The position numbers and the translations under genes are program-made. A stretch of 64,000 bases of DNA, taken from NCBI RefSeq assembly GCF_002844235.1, contig NZ_PGTS01000006.1, positions 62,001 to 126,000 on the forward strand. Reading direction: 5' to 3'. Under the pieces are notes generated by a model. It made no database searches. It saw nothing but the letters and a program-made list of their open reading frames with translations, and was not told the origin of the DNA. The stretch comes from Thalassospira povalilytica. Its GTDB lineage: Bacteria > Pseudomonadota > Alphaproteobacteria > Rhodospirillales > Thalassospiraceae. Of this stretch, positions 43,698 to 53,135 are shown one piece after another (the stretch's first letter is position 1; each line of letters opens with the position of its first letter).

Positions 43698-44522
43698 ATG
43701 ACCAAGCTTACCCTCGCCGAAGCAGCCAAACGTGCGCTTTTGACCGAAGATGCGACCGAAAAAGCCGATGTAACGGCCGAACTCGCCGCGATGTGGCGCA
43801 ATGGCGAGATTACCGAGGTCGGGGAAACCGACCTGCCCGATCGTCCCGGTCGTCCCGCCAAGCCGGAACTTCTGGCGCCAAACAAAATGCCCAAGCGCAA
43901 AAAAGGCAGTGTCCAGGGCCGCATCGGGCTTTTGCATGCGCTGGCCCATATCGAGCTTAATGCCATCGATCTGGCCTGGGATCTTTGCGTGCGCTTTCCC
44001 GAAGCCGACATGCCGCGCAACTTCCACGATGCCTGGGTACAGGTCGCCGATGACGAGGCCCGGCATTTCAAAATGATCAACAAGCGCCTTGGCGAAATGG
44101 GTGCGACCTATGGTGATTTGCCCGCCCATGACGGCCTGTGGCAAACATCGATGGATACGGCCTATGACATTCTGCCACGTCTGGCCGTGGTGCCGATGGT
44201 GTTTGAGGCGCGCGGGCTTGACGCAACGCCGCCCACCATTGAACGTCTTTTGGCGCATGGGGATACGGAAAGTGCCCGCATCCTTAAAATCATCGCCCAT
44301 GATGAAATCGCCCATGTTGCTGCGGGGCGCAAATATTATGAATATGTCTGCGATCAGCGTGGCCTGCCCTATTACACCACCTGGCATGACATGCTGCGCA
44401 AGCATTTCCGCGGGCCTCTCAAACCGCCATTCAATGACGAAGCCCGTTACGAGGCGGGCATGCCGCCGGATTATTATCAGGACTATGTTCTGGAACTTCC
44501 GGGCGAAGCAGCCGATCTTTAG
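43698..44522 (+). CDS. DUF455 family ferritin-like protein
   Basis: 274 aa from ATG 43698 (MTKLTLAEAAKRALL); the codons before it carry no clear ribosome-binding site. RIGLLHALAHIELNAIDLAWDLCVRFPEADMPRNFHDAWVQVADDEARHF and LKIIAHDEIAHVAAGRKYYEY provide the paired E/ExxH sets of a diiron four-helix bundle. DUF455 proteins are related to MiaE-type tRNA hydroxylases and ferritins; their reaction is unproven. The KxxKGS segment (KRKKGSVQG) is conserved in the family. The gene is preceded by a terminator, so it is probably transcribed alone or with the following alcohol dehydrogenase gene. Confidence 0.85.
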   Translation: MTKLTLAEAAKRALLTEDATEKADVTAELAAMWRNGEITEVGETDLPDRPGRPAKPELLAPNKMPKRKKGSVQGRIGLLHALAHIELNAIDLAWDLCVRFPEADMPRNFHDAWVQVADDEARHFKMINKRLGEMGATYGDLPAHDGLWQTSMDTAYDILPRLAVVPMVFEARGLDATPPTIERLLAHGDTESARILKIIAHDEIAHVAAGRKYYEYVCDQRGLPYYTTWHDMLRKHFRGPLKPPFNDEARYEAGMPPDYYQDYVLELPGEAADL

Positions 44523-44659
44523 GCCCGATGTCGCGAACTGGGATTTTTAAAATTTGACCCAGCGCAAAGCGTGCATAAGCAATCAGGTTTAGCCTTTTTC
44601 CGAGAATGAGACAGCCGCACCGGTGCGGCACATATTCCATTCCGTCAGGAGGCACGACC

Positions 44660-45682
44660 ATGCCACGCACTATGAAGGCCGCCGTCGTTCGCGCGTTCGG
44701 CAAACCGCTTTCCATCGAAGAAGTGACCGTTCCGAAAGTCACGCCGGGAAAAATCCTTGTGAAAATCGAAGCATCGGGTGTCTGTCACACCGATCTTCAT
44801 GCTGCCGAGGGTGACTGGCCGGTCAAGCCTAATCCGCCCTTTATCCCCGGCCATGAAGGTGTCGGCATCGTTGCCGAAGTTGGCGAAGGGGTCGCGTCCG
44901 TCAAGGAAGGCGATCGGGTTGGCGTGCCGTGGCTGCATTCGGCCTGCGGACATTGCCATCACTGCATTACCGGGTGGGAAACCCTGTGCGGCGAGCAACT
45001 TAATACCGGCTATTCGGTCAATGGCGGCTTTGCGGAATATGTTCTGGCTGATCCGGACTATGTCGGGCATCTGCCCAAACCGCTTGAATTTGGCAATGCT
45101 GCCCCGGTTCTGTGTGCCGGTGTGACCGTCTATAAGGGGTTGAAGGAAACCGAATGCAAACCCGGTGAAACGGTTGTGATTTCGGGGATTGGCGGGCTTG
45201 GTCACATGGCCGTGCAATATGCCAAGGCCATGGGCATGAAAGTCATTGCCGTGGATATTGCCGATGACAAACTGAAACTCGCCCGTGATCTTGGTGCGGA
45301 CTGGACCCTGAATGCATCCGAAATTGATGTGGTATCGGAAGTCCAGAAACAGATGGGCGGTGCCAACGGTGTTCTGGTGACCGCTGTTTCACGCGCCGCC
45401 TTCAAACAGGGTGTCGGCATGCTGGGCCGCGGTGGCACCATGTCGCTGGTTGGTCTTCCGCCGGGAACGTTCGAGCTTGATATCTTTGATACGGTTCTGT
45501 CGCGCAAAACCATTCGCGGTTCGATCGTCGGCACCCGTGCCGACCTTCAGGAAGCGCTGGAATTTGCAGGCGACGGCAAGGTGCATTCGCACTTTACGAC
45601 CGAGCCGATGGAAAACATCAATTCGATCTTTGACCGCATGCGCGATGGCAAGATTGATGGCCGTATCGTGATGTCGATCTGA
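44660..45682 (+). CDS. adhP: Zinc-dependent alcohol dehydrogenase (AdhP-like)
   Basis: 340 aa from ATG 44660 behind GTCAGGAGG. Medium-chain dehydrogenase: catalytic zinc ligands C42 (GVCHTDLHAAEGDWP), H65/E66 (PGHEGVG) and C152, and structural zinc cysteines C96, C99, C102 and C110 (CGHCHHCITGWETLC). The NAD loop is ISGIGGLGHMAVQYAKAMG. The sequence is close to the ethanol-active, propanol-preferring AdhP/AdhA group, which interconverts short primary alcohols and aldehydes. It ends at a perfect bidirectional terminator shared with ogt. Substrate range is inferred from family. Confidence 0.9.
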   Translation: MPRTMKAAVVRAFGKPLSIEEVTVPKVTPGKILVKIEASGVCHTDLHAAEGDWPVKPNPPFIPGHEGVGIVAEVGEGVASVKEGDRVGVPWLHSACGHCHHCITGWETLCGEQLNTGYSVNGGFAEYVLADPDYVGHLPKPLEFGNAAPVLCAGVTVYKGLKETECKPGETVVISGIGGLGHMAVQYAKAMGMKVIAVDIADDKLKLARDLGADWTLNASEIDVVSEVQKQMGGANGVLVTAVSRAAFKQGVGMLGRGGTMSLVGLPPGTFELDIFDTVLSRKTIRGSIVGTRADLQEALEFAGDGKVHSHFTTEPMENINSIFDRMRDGKIDGRIVMSI

Positions 45683-45705
45683 TCAATCTGCATATCCCGA
45701 GATGC

Positions 45706-45735
45706 AAAAGGCTGCCATCTGGCAGCCTTTTGTTT
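45706..45735. terminator. Bidirectional terminator between adhP and ogt
   Basis: AAAAGGCTGCC (45706-45716) pairs perfectly with GGCAGCCTTTT (45721-45731) around an ATCT loop, followed by GTTTTC on the plus strand. The A/T ends make it work on both strands for the convergent genes. Confidence 0.9.
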
Positions 45736-45741
45736 TCGATC

Positions 45742-46266
45742 TCACGCGGCACGCGCCAGCATGGCGGCCTCGTGATCAAGCAGCCATTTCTTGCGATCAA
45801 GCCCCCCGGCATAGCCGGTCAGTGTGCCGTTTGATCCGATCACGCGATGACATGGCACAATGATCGACACCGGGTTCAGCGCATTGGCACGTGCCACCGC
45901 ACGCACGGCCTTGGCATTGCCAAGTTGATCGGCCAACCCGCGATAGGATATGCTTTTGCCACTTGGGATCGTGATCAGGGCATCCCAGACCGATTTCTGA
46001 AAATCCGTACCGATCATGTTGATGGCATCAACCGGAAGCGGCACCACATCCCCATTGAAATAGGCATCAAGCCAGTCGATCACGGATTTTGGGGTGGCAG
46101 TGCGATCTTCGACCCAGTCGAGTTTTTTGAACCGCCGGGTCTGGATGTTTTTCAGACGATCATCATTGTTTTCGAAATCCAGATGCACAAGCTTGCCGTC
46201 AACGGTCGCCAGGGATAATTCGCCAATCGGACTGGCATAGCGGGTTAAATAGATTGTCGTTGTCAT
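45742..46266 (-). CDS. ogt: Methylated-DNA-protein-cysteine S-methyltransferase
   Basis: 174 aa from ATG 46266; the adjacent ATG 46269 is equally in frame and overlaps the stop of the upstream gene, but GGAG spacing favours the second. The alkyl-acceptor is C139 in the invariant PCHRV (SIIVPCHRVIGSNGTLTGYAGGLDRKKWLLDHE). SYRGLAD and the DNA-binding helix VRAVARANALNP are present. It removes methyl groups from O6-methylguanine in a suicidal reaction. Translational coupling to the Ada-AlkA fusion makes a compact alkylation-damage repair unit. Confidence 0.95.
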   Translation of the reverse strand: MTTTIYLTRYASPIGELSLATVDGKLVHLDFENNDDRLKNIQTRRFKKLDWVEDRTATPKSVIDWLDAYFNGDVVPLPVDAINMIGTDFQKSVWDALITIPSGKSISYRGLADQLGNAKAVRAVARANALNPVSIIVPCHRVIGSNGTLTGYAGGLDRKKWLLDHEAAMLARAA

Positions 46267-47768
46267 CATCCTTCTCCTTCGAGTGCCGACCACAGATATT
46301 GCGCGGCATAGGCCCGCCATGGGCGCCAGCTTTCAGACAGGGCATCAAGCGCCTTGGCCTTGTCAGGTCCGCCGCCCATCGCCGATGCCTTAAGGATACC
46401 AAGGTCCGCCGCCGGAAAGGCATCCGGATCGCCAAGCCCGCGCAGCCCGAAATAGTTAAGCGTCCAGGGGCCGATCCCCTTTATCCCCGTCAAATCGGCA
46501 ATCAGGGTTTCGCCCGATTTTTGATCGGATGCGCGATCCGCAAACAGTTCAATGACATCGGCCAATGTTAGCGCACGACGGGTGGTAAGTCCGATGGAAA
46601 TCAGTTCCTGACCGACAAGCTGTGGCGCATCAGGAAACAGATGCGTCACTCCGGTTCCGGCAACAAGATCGCCCGGCAATTCGGCACCGAACCGTGCAAC
46701 AAGACGGCCTGCCAAAGTGCGCGCCGCTGCAACCGAGACCTGTTGACCAAGAACGGCCCGCATGGCCAGTTCGAACCGGTCCCAGCATCCCGGAACGCGC
46801 AGCCCCGGGCGCTTTTCAATCAGGGGGGCAAGCAGCATGTCTTCGGCAAACTGTGCGGTGATTGATGGCACATCCGCATCCAGATCGAACAGGCGTCTGA
46901 CCCGTGCGCCGATTTCAAGCACCGCTTCACGGGCGGGCCCCCGCAGGATAACATCCACCCCGCTTTGATCCGGACTGAAATGACAGATCATAAGTCCGAC
47001 CTGATCGCCCATGGCAAAGCCGCGCGCATAGATGCGATCCCGGACGGCTTCCAGCCCCGGAATGGCGCGGGCCCGGAAGAATGCCAGAAGATATTCGGCA
47101 TCAAACGGCTGACGGGCGCGCAATCGCAAAATCAGATCGTCATTGCGCGGCGCAAACGGATCATCATCGCCCCTGTCATCGGAACGGGCCTGCGATGATT
47201 TAAGTTTGATCCCCCGGCGAAAGGCCGTCGGGGCCTGCCCATAGGCCTGCTTCATGGCATCATTGAACCGCCGTAAACTACCAAACCCGGCAATGTCGGC
47301 AATTTCAATCATGGTCAGGTTACTATCAACAATCAGCTGGCGCGCCCGCAAAAGGCGTCTGGCCTTGGCATGTTCCTGGGGCGTTACACCGGTATGTTCC
47401 TTGAATATCCGGCGCAAATGCCGGTCCCCGACCCCAAGCCGGTCGGCCAGATCGGCAATCGATCCGGTTTCAAGCACGCCCTGATCAATCAGGCGCACGG
47501 CACGGGCCACCGTCGCGTGGACACCGGCACTGGCCGGACTTCCCGGCGCTGCTTCGGGCCGGCATCGCAGGCACGGGCGGAACCCGTGGGCAATTGCGGC
47601 CTCTGCACTGGGATAGAATTCCACATTGGCACGCTTTGGCGTGACCGCGGGGCAGATCGGCCGACAAAAAATCCCGGTGGTCAGAACCGCGGTATAAAAC
47701 CGTCCGTCAAACCGGCGATCACGGGTTTTGAGTGCCTGATAGCATATATCGTTATTGAGCTGTTCCAT
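46266..47768 (-). CDS. Ada-type sensor / AraC HTH / AlkA DNA glycosylase fusion
   Basis: 500 aa from ATG 47768 (MEQLNNDICYQALKTRDRRFDG). Residues 1-80 are the Ada zinc domain with C35, C39, C66 and C69 (FCRPICP, RPCLRCRPE); C35 aligns with the methyl-accepting cysteine of Ada. Residues ~95-195 are an AraC-type double HTH (IADLADRLGVGDRHLRRIFKEHTGVTPQEHA). Residues ~220-500 are AlkA: RAVLGQQVSVAAARTLAGRLVARFG, the helix-hairpin-helix LTGIKGIGPWT and the catalytic Asp in FPAADLGI. It should sense methyl phosphotriesters, activate transcription and excise alkylated bases. It partly overlaps ogt, which supplies the missing Ogt half of classical Ada. Confidence 0.93.
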   Translation of the reverse strand: MEQLNNDICYQALKTRDRRFDGRFYTAVLTTGIFCRPICPAVTPKRANVEFYPSAEAAIAHGFRPCLRCRPEAAPGSPASAGVHATVARAVRLIDQGVLETGSIADLADRLGVGDRHLRRIFKEHTGVTPQEHAKARRLLRARQLIVDSNLTMIEIADIAGFGSLRRFNDAMKQAYGQAPTAFRRGIKLKSSQARSDDRGDDDPFAPRNDDLILRLRARQPFDAEYLLAFFRARAIPGLEAVRDRIYARGFAMGDQVGLMICHFSPDQSGVDVILRGPAREAVLEIGARVRRLFDLDADVPSITAQFAEDMLLAPLIEKRPGLRVPGCWDRFELAMRAVLGQQVSVAAARTLAGRLVARFGAELPGDLVAGTGVTHLFPDAPQLVGQELISIGLTTRRALTLADVIELFADRASDQKSGETLIADLTGIKGIGPWTLNYFGLRGLGDPDAFPAADLGILKASAMGGGPDKAKALDALSESWRPWRAYAAQYLWSALEGEG

Positions 47769-47841
47769 GCCCGGCAGTGTATCAGAACCGGCGATCAAAA
47801 CTCGCCAGATTCGGACTCAGACGTCAAATCCCCCGATACCG

Positions 47842-48447
47842 TCAGTTCAACGGGATGTCATTGTCGGATTTGCCATTCTGATACTGGGCGGACAAGCGGT
47901 CATATTCATGGGAAAGCGCCTTGGCCCGGGCGATATAATCCGCCCGCTGATTTTCAGGAAGATCGGCAACCATGCCCATCATCGAATGGCTTTCCCAAAA
48001 GGCATTCGATTTGTTGTATTCGCCGTCCTTCAGGGTGAAGACTTCCTGCATGATTTTCAGATCATGGGGAATGGCAAAGGCATCGCGGGAATCTTCGTAA
48101 GAAAAGAAATAATAAAAATTGTCAAAGCCCGCCCAGGTGATGGCGGACAAACACATCGAACAGGGTTCGTGGGTCGACAGGAAAATCAGATCCGAAGTCG
48201 CCGGGCGCTGATCTGCGGGGATTTCATAGAACCGCTTAAGACAATGCACCTCGCCATGCCATAGCGGGTTTTCGGTTTCATTGTTGGTTTCGGCAATCAC
48301 CAGTGCCAAATCCGCCTTGCGCAGGATCGCCGCCCCGAAAAGCTTGTTGCCATCAGCAACCCCCATCCGGGTTTTGGGCAGAATATCGTTTTCCAGAACA
48401 GAAAACAGCTTGTCGAGAATGTGCTGATCCGGGGTGATGTCTGACAT
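47842..48447 (-). CDS. Zinc-dependent nucleoside/nucleotide deaminase family protein
   Basis: 201 aa from ATG 48447 (MSDITPDQHILDKLF), with AGGGA upstream; the longer frame to 48564 is not preceded by a start signal. The cytidine-deaminase fold zinc site is intact: H64 and E66 in WHGEVHCLKRF, and C96/C99 in THEPCSMCLSA. The C-terminal ~90 residues (FYYFFSYEDSRDAFAIPHDL...) extend beyond TadA-like enzymes. Relatives deaminate guanine, cytosine or modified bases; the substrate here is unknown. A small unknown gene lies just upstream in the same direction. Confidence 0.83.
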   Translation of the reverse strand: MSDITPDQHILDKLFSVLENDILPKTRMGVADGNKLFGAAILRKADLALVIAETNNETENPLWHGEVHCLKRFYEIPADQRPATSDLIFLSTHEPCSMCLSAITWAGFDNFYYFFSYEDSRDAFAIPHDLKIMQEVFTLKDGEYNKSNAFWESHSMMGMVADLPENQRADYIARAKALSHEYDRLSAQYQNGKSDNDIPLN

Positions 48448-48564
48448 GTTGGCGGTCCCTGATGAACTGGCGTGTTGTTTCAACCATTTCACCGGTTCAG
48501 GACCGCCATGCCAACTGTTTTTAAGCACTCCGGGCGCAAAACAGTGATGCGCCCCACATGACAA

Positions 48565-48819
48565 TCAGATGCCGCGCAAGATCCCGTCATTATCGGGGGC
48601 CTGGCGACGTTCAGGGGGAACAGGAACATAAAAATCACGGTTCAATAGGGTTGTGACCGCGATCAATGTCGGGGATTTCGTGTCACGTACCTTGGTGATC
48701 AGGGCATGATCCACCGGTTTCATTTCACGAATTTTGACAACCTCGAAAACCGGACCGTTGGGAGTAGCAAGTTTGAACTGGTCGCCGACTGCGACCGGAC
48801 CAAGGGACTGTTGGGCCAT
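48565..48819 (-). CDS. Small conserved hypothetical protein
   Basis: 84 aa if started at ATG 48819, which has AGGTGA eight bases upstream; a GTG at 48921 would give 118 aa but has no ribosome-binding site. The protein looks like a small beta-barrel, with GDQFKLATPNGPVFEVVKIREM, then HALITKVRDTKSPTLIAVTTLLNRDFYVPVPPERR, reminiscent of SH3- or KOW-like folds; I recognise no named family. It is followed at 118 bases by the deaminase gene. Function is unknown. Confidence 0.6.
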   Translation of the reverse strand: MAQQSLGPVAVGDQFKLATPNGPVFEVVKIREMKPVDHALITKVRDTKSPTLIAVTTLLNRDFYVPVPPERRQAPDNDGILRGI

Positions 48820-49034
48820 TTGGGACTTCACCTGACAATAGATGTTTGCTCTGAGCAAGCCTGCCAGTGACCAGTCGATGTCTGGAATTTTGTTTATAGG
48901 CGGCAGGTCTCGCTTGGCCACACCATGGCAAAGCTATTCGGCAATTCTGTGACAGAAATTGGATTTTTGGGGGCAAACCGCCTTTTTCCGCCGCCTGGCA
49001 CCCTGCCCGATTGCAACGATTTGGGGTCCGAATC

Positions 49035-49068
49035 AAAACACCCCGCCGGGAAATCGGCGGGGTGTTTT
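49035..49068. terminator. Terminator of prfB
   Basis: AAAACACCCCGCCG (49035-49048) pairs perfectly over 14 bases with CGGCGGGGTGTTTT (49055-49068). It lies about 30 bases after the prfB stop codon and has T-ends on both strands. Confidence 0.9.
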
Positions 49069-49096
49069 GTAATTTCAACCGGTTAAGGGTAGCCGA

Positions 49097-50225
49097 TCAA
49101 TCGATATCTTCGATTTCGCCAGCCGAGCCGGTAACCTTGGCGGCAAGGGCGGCTGCCATAAAGGCATCAAGGTCGCCGTTCAGGACACCCTGCGTATCGG
49201 ATGTTTCGGTGCCTGTGCGCAGGTCCTTGATCATCTGATAGGGCTGAAGGACATAGGAGCGGATCTGATGGCCCCAACCGATATCGGTTTTGCTGTCTTC
49301 GACGGCCTGTGCTTCGGCTTCGCGTTTTTGCAGCTCTGCCTCATAAAGACGGGCTTTGAGCATCTTCATCGCGGTGTCGCGGTTTTTGTGCTGTGAACGG
49401 TCGTTCTGGCACTGTGCGACAATACCGGTCGGAATGTGGGTAATACGAACCGCAGAATCGGTACGGTTAACGTGCTGACCACCGGCACCCGATGCGCGAT
49501 AGGTATCAACACGAAGATCCTTATCGAGGATTTCGATATTGATATCGTCATCAATCACCGGATAGACCCAGACCGACGAGAAGCTGGTATGGCGGCGTGC
49601 CGAACTGTCATAGGGCGAAATACGCACCAGACGATGCACACCCACTTCGTTCTTGAGCCAGCCATAGGCATTGTGACCGGTGATCTTGTACGTCACCGAT
49701 TTGATACCGGCTTCCTCGCCCGCGCTTTCTTCGAGCATCTCAAGCTTGTAGCCCTTGGACTCTGCCCAACGGTAATACATGCGCGCCATCATCGATGCCC
49801 AATCCTGTGCCTCGGTACCACCGGCACCGGCATGGATTTCAAGATAGGCGTCATTGGCGTCAGCCTCACCCGAAAGCAGGCTTTCGAGTTCACGCTGGGA
49901 TGCGATTTCACGAATGGCACGCAGGCCTTCCTCGGCCTCGGCAACCGTTTCTGCATCGCCTTCGGCTTCGCCAAGCTCGATCAGTTCGATATTGTCTTCG
50001 AGCTCCTGGGCGAGCTGTTTATAGCCATTGATGGCATCATCAAGCTGGGTACGTTCACGCATGACTTTCTGCGCATTGGCGGCGTTGTCCCAAAGGGTCG
50101 GGTCTTCGGCCAGTGCGTTCAGTTCGTCGAGGCGTCTAAGAGCGTTATCCCAGTCAAAGATGCCTCCTCAGCAGTGCCATCGACTGCTTGATTTCATCGA
50201 CCAATGCCTGTGCTTCGGCGCGCAT
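49097..50225 (-). CDS. prfB: Peptide chain release factor 2 with programmed +1 frameshift
   Basis: The gene starts at ATG 50225 (GGAGA upstream) and runs 23 codons to CTT, then hits TGA at 50156-50154. Skipping the T at 50156 puts it in the frame of the main body, which continues [24 protein letters not shown] to the stop at 49097, giving 375 aa. The shift site is classical: AGGAGG, three bases, CTTTGAC. The release motif is GGQ in [20 protein letters not shown]. The stop-recognition loop reads [17 protein letters not shown], with SPY where E. coli has SPF; I believe SPY is usual in alphaproteobacteria. RF2 reads UGA/UAA, so low RF2 promotes its own synthesis. Confidence 0.96.
50150..50170 (-). 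promoter_or_regulatory. prfB: prfB frameshift site
   Basis: Leftward reading gives AGGAGG (complement of 50163-50168), CAT, CTT TGA C. The internal Shine-Dalgarno-like AGGAGG three bases before CTTTGAC and the in-frame TGA are the elements known to force +1 slippage in E. coli prfB. Confidence 0.93.
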
Positions 50226-50347
50226 TGATGTCTCCGTTATTCATCAGAAATTTGTTGGGCCCCAGACCGGTTTGGACAAACCGGCTGCGGCAAACTCGGC
50301 GCAGCTTATAGCAGTTTTTGCCGCGGTTGAAACCCCTGCAACCATGC

Positions 50348-50379
50348 AAAAACCCGGCAAGATTTCCCTGCCGGGTTTT
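50348..50379 (-). terminator. Terminator of mrcA
   Basis: AAAACCCGGCA (50349-50359) pairs with TGCCGGGTTTT (50369-50379); on the minus strand TTTTTGC follows. It separates mrcA from prfB, which therefore needs its own promoter in the remaining ~120 bases. Confidence 0.85.
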
Positions 50380-50421
50380 GGATGTCTTCATTCAGGTCAG
50401 ATCAGCCGGTCAGCAAATCCG

Positions 50422-52845
50422 TCAGTAAATGCCGCCCGGTCCTGAAACCGCGCCATTGCCACTGTCAGAACCGCCAACACCGCTGTAGCCGCCATCAATG
50501 ACATTGTCATTCGATGCCGGAATGGTTCCGGGTTTGAAAGCTTCCCAGATCACGTCCTGATCGCCCGGACGGGCCGGAATGCCGGTACGGGCTTCGACGC
50601 GGACCATGCGAATGCCCGGCGGGGTACGGAACGGAATGGCTTTGGTGCCTTCAAGGGCACCGCGCATGAATTCCTTCCAGATCGGGGCTGCGGCACTGGC
50701 CCCCTGTTCCTTGTCACCAAGGGAACGGTTGTCATCAAAGCCGACATAAACACCGACCGCAAGGTCCGGCGAGAACCCGACAAACCACGCATCACGTGAG
50801 TCGTTGGTCGTGCCGGTCTTACCAGCCAGCGGATAACCGAGTTCGGCAATCGTGCGGCCCGTGCCACGCGACACCACGCCTTCCATGATATGGACCATCT
50901 GGAACGCGCTTGCCGGGTCGGTCAGCTGTTCACGGGTATCGGGAAGATCAGGCGGCATCTGATTGCGGAAGGCAACGTCCTGGCACTGGGCGCAATCGCG
51001 TTCGTCCCGGCGATAGATCACATTACCCCGACGGTCCTGAATACGGTCAATCAGGGTCGGTGTGATTTTCTTGCCACCATTGACCAGTTCGGCATAGGCC
51101 GCGGTCAGGCGCATCACAGTCGTTTCCGCCGCACCAAGCGACATGGACAGAACTTCGGGCAGATCATCGACAATACCGAACCGTTCGGCATAATCGGCAA
51201 CAATCGGCATCCCGATGGTCTGGGCAAGACGCACCGTCATCAGGTTACGCGACTTTTCAATCCCCAGACGCATGGTCGATGGACCATAGAAATTGCCGCT
51301 ATAGTTACCCGGTTTCCATTTGCCAAGTCCCGGCCCCTGATCGATCACGAAAGGCGCATCAAGCACTAGGGTCGAAGGGGTAAAGCCCTGATCAAGGGCC
51401 GCAAGATAGACAAACGGCTTGAAGGCCGAGCCCGGCTGACGACGGGCCTGGGTTGCGCGGTTGAATTTCGACAGATCGTGCGAAAAGCCGCCCGACATCG
51501 CAAGAACGCGACCGGTATGCGGGTCCATCGCCACCAAGCCCCCGTTGGCATTGGGGATCTGGCGCAGGCCATAGGTATTTGGCGGCAGTTTTTCGCCATC
51601 AAGTTCGGCGAAATGTTTGACGTAAACCACATCACCGGGCTTGAGAACATCAGACGGACGATTGACCACCGGACCCAAAGTCTGACCTTTTTGCCAGGGC
51701 CGCGCCCATGTCAGGAAGCGCAACGGAATGCGGCCCTGCTCGCCCGATTTAAGGCCAAGGGTCGCCTCATTGGCATCGGTGCCAAGCACGACCGCAATAT
51801 CCCAGGGAATATCGCCCGGTGTTTCGACTTCGCGCAATTTCTGCTGCCAATTGTCATTCAGGTCGATCTGGGTGATCGGCCCGCGCCAGCCATGACGACG
51901 GTCATAGGCAACAAGCCCGTCAAACAGGGCCTTGTCGGCAACACTTTGCAAGCGGGGATCAACAGTCGATCGCACCGAAAGACCACCGTCATAAAGCATG
52001 CCTTCGCCGTAACGATCAACAAGCTGACGACGGACTTCCTCGGCAAAGAAATCAGCCTGATAGGTATCCACCGATTCACGGGATTTGCCTTCAAGCGGCG
52101 CAGACCATGCGGCCTGTGCTTCGGCCTCGGTGATGTATTTTTCTTCAAGCATCCGACCGATGACCCAGTTACGACGTGCCTTTGCCTCGTCATGGTTGCG
52201 GACCGGATGGTAATTCGAAGGCGCCTTTGGCAAGGCAGCAAGATAGGCTGCTTCTTCGATATTAAGCTCATCAAGCGACTTGTCGAAATAGCGCAGCGAC
52301 GCCGCTGCAACACCATACGCCCCGCTGCCCAGATAAATCTCGTTCAGATACAGCTCAAGGATATGCTCCTTGGAAAATGCCCGTTCGATACGGAAAGACA
52401 GGATTGCTTCCTTGATCTTGCGTTCATAGGACACTTCGTTGGTCAGAAGAAAGTTCTTGGCGACCTGCTGGGTGATGGTCGATGCGCCAACCGGGCGACG
52501 ACCGGTGCCGATATTGACAACGTTGGTAACAGCGGCACGCAAAACAGACGCGAAATCAATCCCGGGATGGGAGAAGAAGTTTTTGTCCTCGGCCGCGACA
52601 AAGGCATCAATCACCTTGTGCGGGATGGCGGTGATCGGCACAAAGACACGTTTTTCGCGTGCATATTCTGCAATCAGCGCACCGTCAGATGCATGAACAC
52701 GTGTCATGACCTCCGGCTCGTAATCTTCAAGCTGGGTGTAATCGGGCAGGTCCTGACCAAAATGCCAGAAAATCGCCAGAACGCCGGCGCCGCCTGCGAT
52801 CCCCATCAAAAACAGAAAGCCGAAAATACTAAGTAAAATGCGCAT
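50422..52845 (-). CDS. mrcA: Class A penicillin-binding protein 1A
   Basis: 807 aa from ATG 52845, with one N-terminal membrane anchor (ILLSIFGFLFLMGIAGGAGVLAIFW). The GT51 glycosyltransferase domain holds the catalytic Glu in VAAEDKNFFSHPGID and GASTITQQVAKN. An OB-like insertion lies around residues 320-420. The transpeptidase domain has the Ser nucleophile in PGSAFKPFVYL, SxN region and KTG in LAGKTGTTNDSRDAWFVGF. It polymerises and crosslinks peptidoglycan in the periplasm. The C-terminus ends in a Ser/Asn/Gly-rich tail. It is downstream of amiC, another cell-wall gene; the order amiC-mrcA-prfB is conserved in alphaproteobacteria. Confidence 0.95.
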   Translation of the reverse strand: MRILLSIFGFLFLMGIAGGAGVLAIFWHFGQDLPDYTQLEDYEPEVMTRVHASDGALIAEYAREKRVFVPITAIPHKVIDAFVAAEDKNFFSHPGIDFASVLRAAVTNVVNIGTGRRPVGASTITQQVAKNFLLTNEVSYERKIKEAILSFRIERAFSKEHILELYLNEIYLGSGAYGVAAASLRYFDKSLDELNIEEAAYLAALPKAPSNYHPVRNHDEAKARRNWVIGRMLEEKYITEAEAQAAWSAPLEGKSRESVDTYQADFFAEEVRRQLVDRYGEGMLYDGGLSVRSTVDPRLQSVADKALFDGLVAYDRRHGWRGPITQIDLNDNWQQKLREVETPGDIPWDIAVVLGTDANEATLGLKSGEQGRIPLRFLTWARPWQKGQTLGPVVNRPSDVLKPGDVVYVKHFAELDGEKLPPNTYGLRQIPNANGGLVAMDPHTGRVLAMSGGFSHDLSKFNRATQARRQPGSAFKPFVYLAALDQGFTPSTLVLDAPFVIDQGPGLGKWKPGNYSGNFYGPSTMRLGIEKSRNLMTVRLAQTIGMPIVADYAERFGIVDDLPEVLSMSLGAAETTVMRLTAAYAELVNGGKKITPTLIDRIQDRRGNVIYRRDERDCAQCQDVAFRNQMPPDLPDTREQLTDPASAFQMVHIMEGVVSRGTGRTIAELGYPLAGKTGTTNDSRDAWFVGFSPDLAVGVYVGFDDNRSLGDKEQGASAAAPIWKEFMRGALEGTKAIPFRTPPGIRMVRVEARTGIPARPGDQDVIWEAFKPGTIPASNDNVIDGGYSGVGGSDSGNGAVSGPGGIY

Positions 52846-53135
52846 ATAAGCAGGTCTTTTTTCGTTTTGTTGGCCTGAGGTTGCGCATATTCATGCACAA
52901 TCATCAGAAATGCAATGTCCCAACGGATAACCGTTTCCCGCAGGGCGATCCCCGCACTAACCACTATTATAGCGGCAAAAAAGTGACGAGGTTGTGACAG
53001 CTCTCACTTAAGGGAACTTTTAGTTTAGCAAAACCTGCATATGACTGACCATCTGCCCGCTTAAAAAAATGTCGATGCCGGCAAACCGAACAGACCGGAA
53101 GCGTTCAGGGAATGCAGTTCCCGTGCACACCGCTG
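52846..53135. other. Spacer between amiC and mrcA
   Basis: About 290 bases without a gene. No clear terminator was seen after amiC. The AT-rich part at 52960-53030 probably carries the mrcA promoter. Nothing else was recognised. Confidence 0.4.

Noticed and set aside
51478..52836. 452-codon plus-strand frame opposite mrcA
   Set aside because: Antisense shadow of mrcA.
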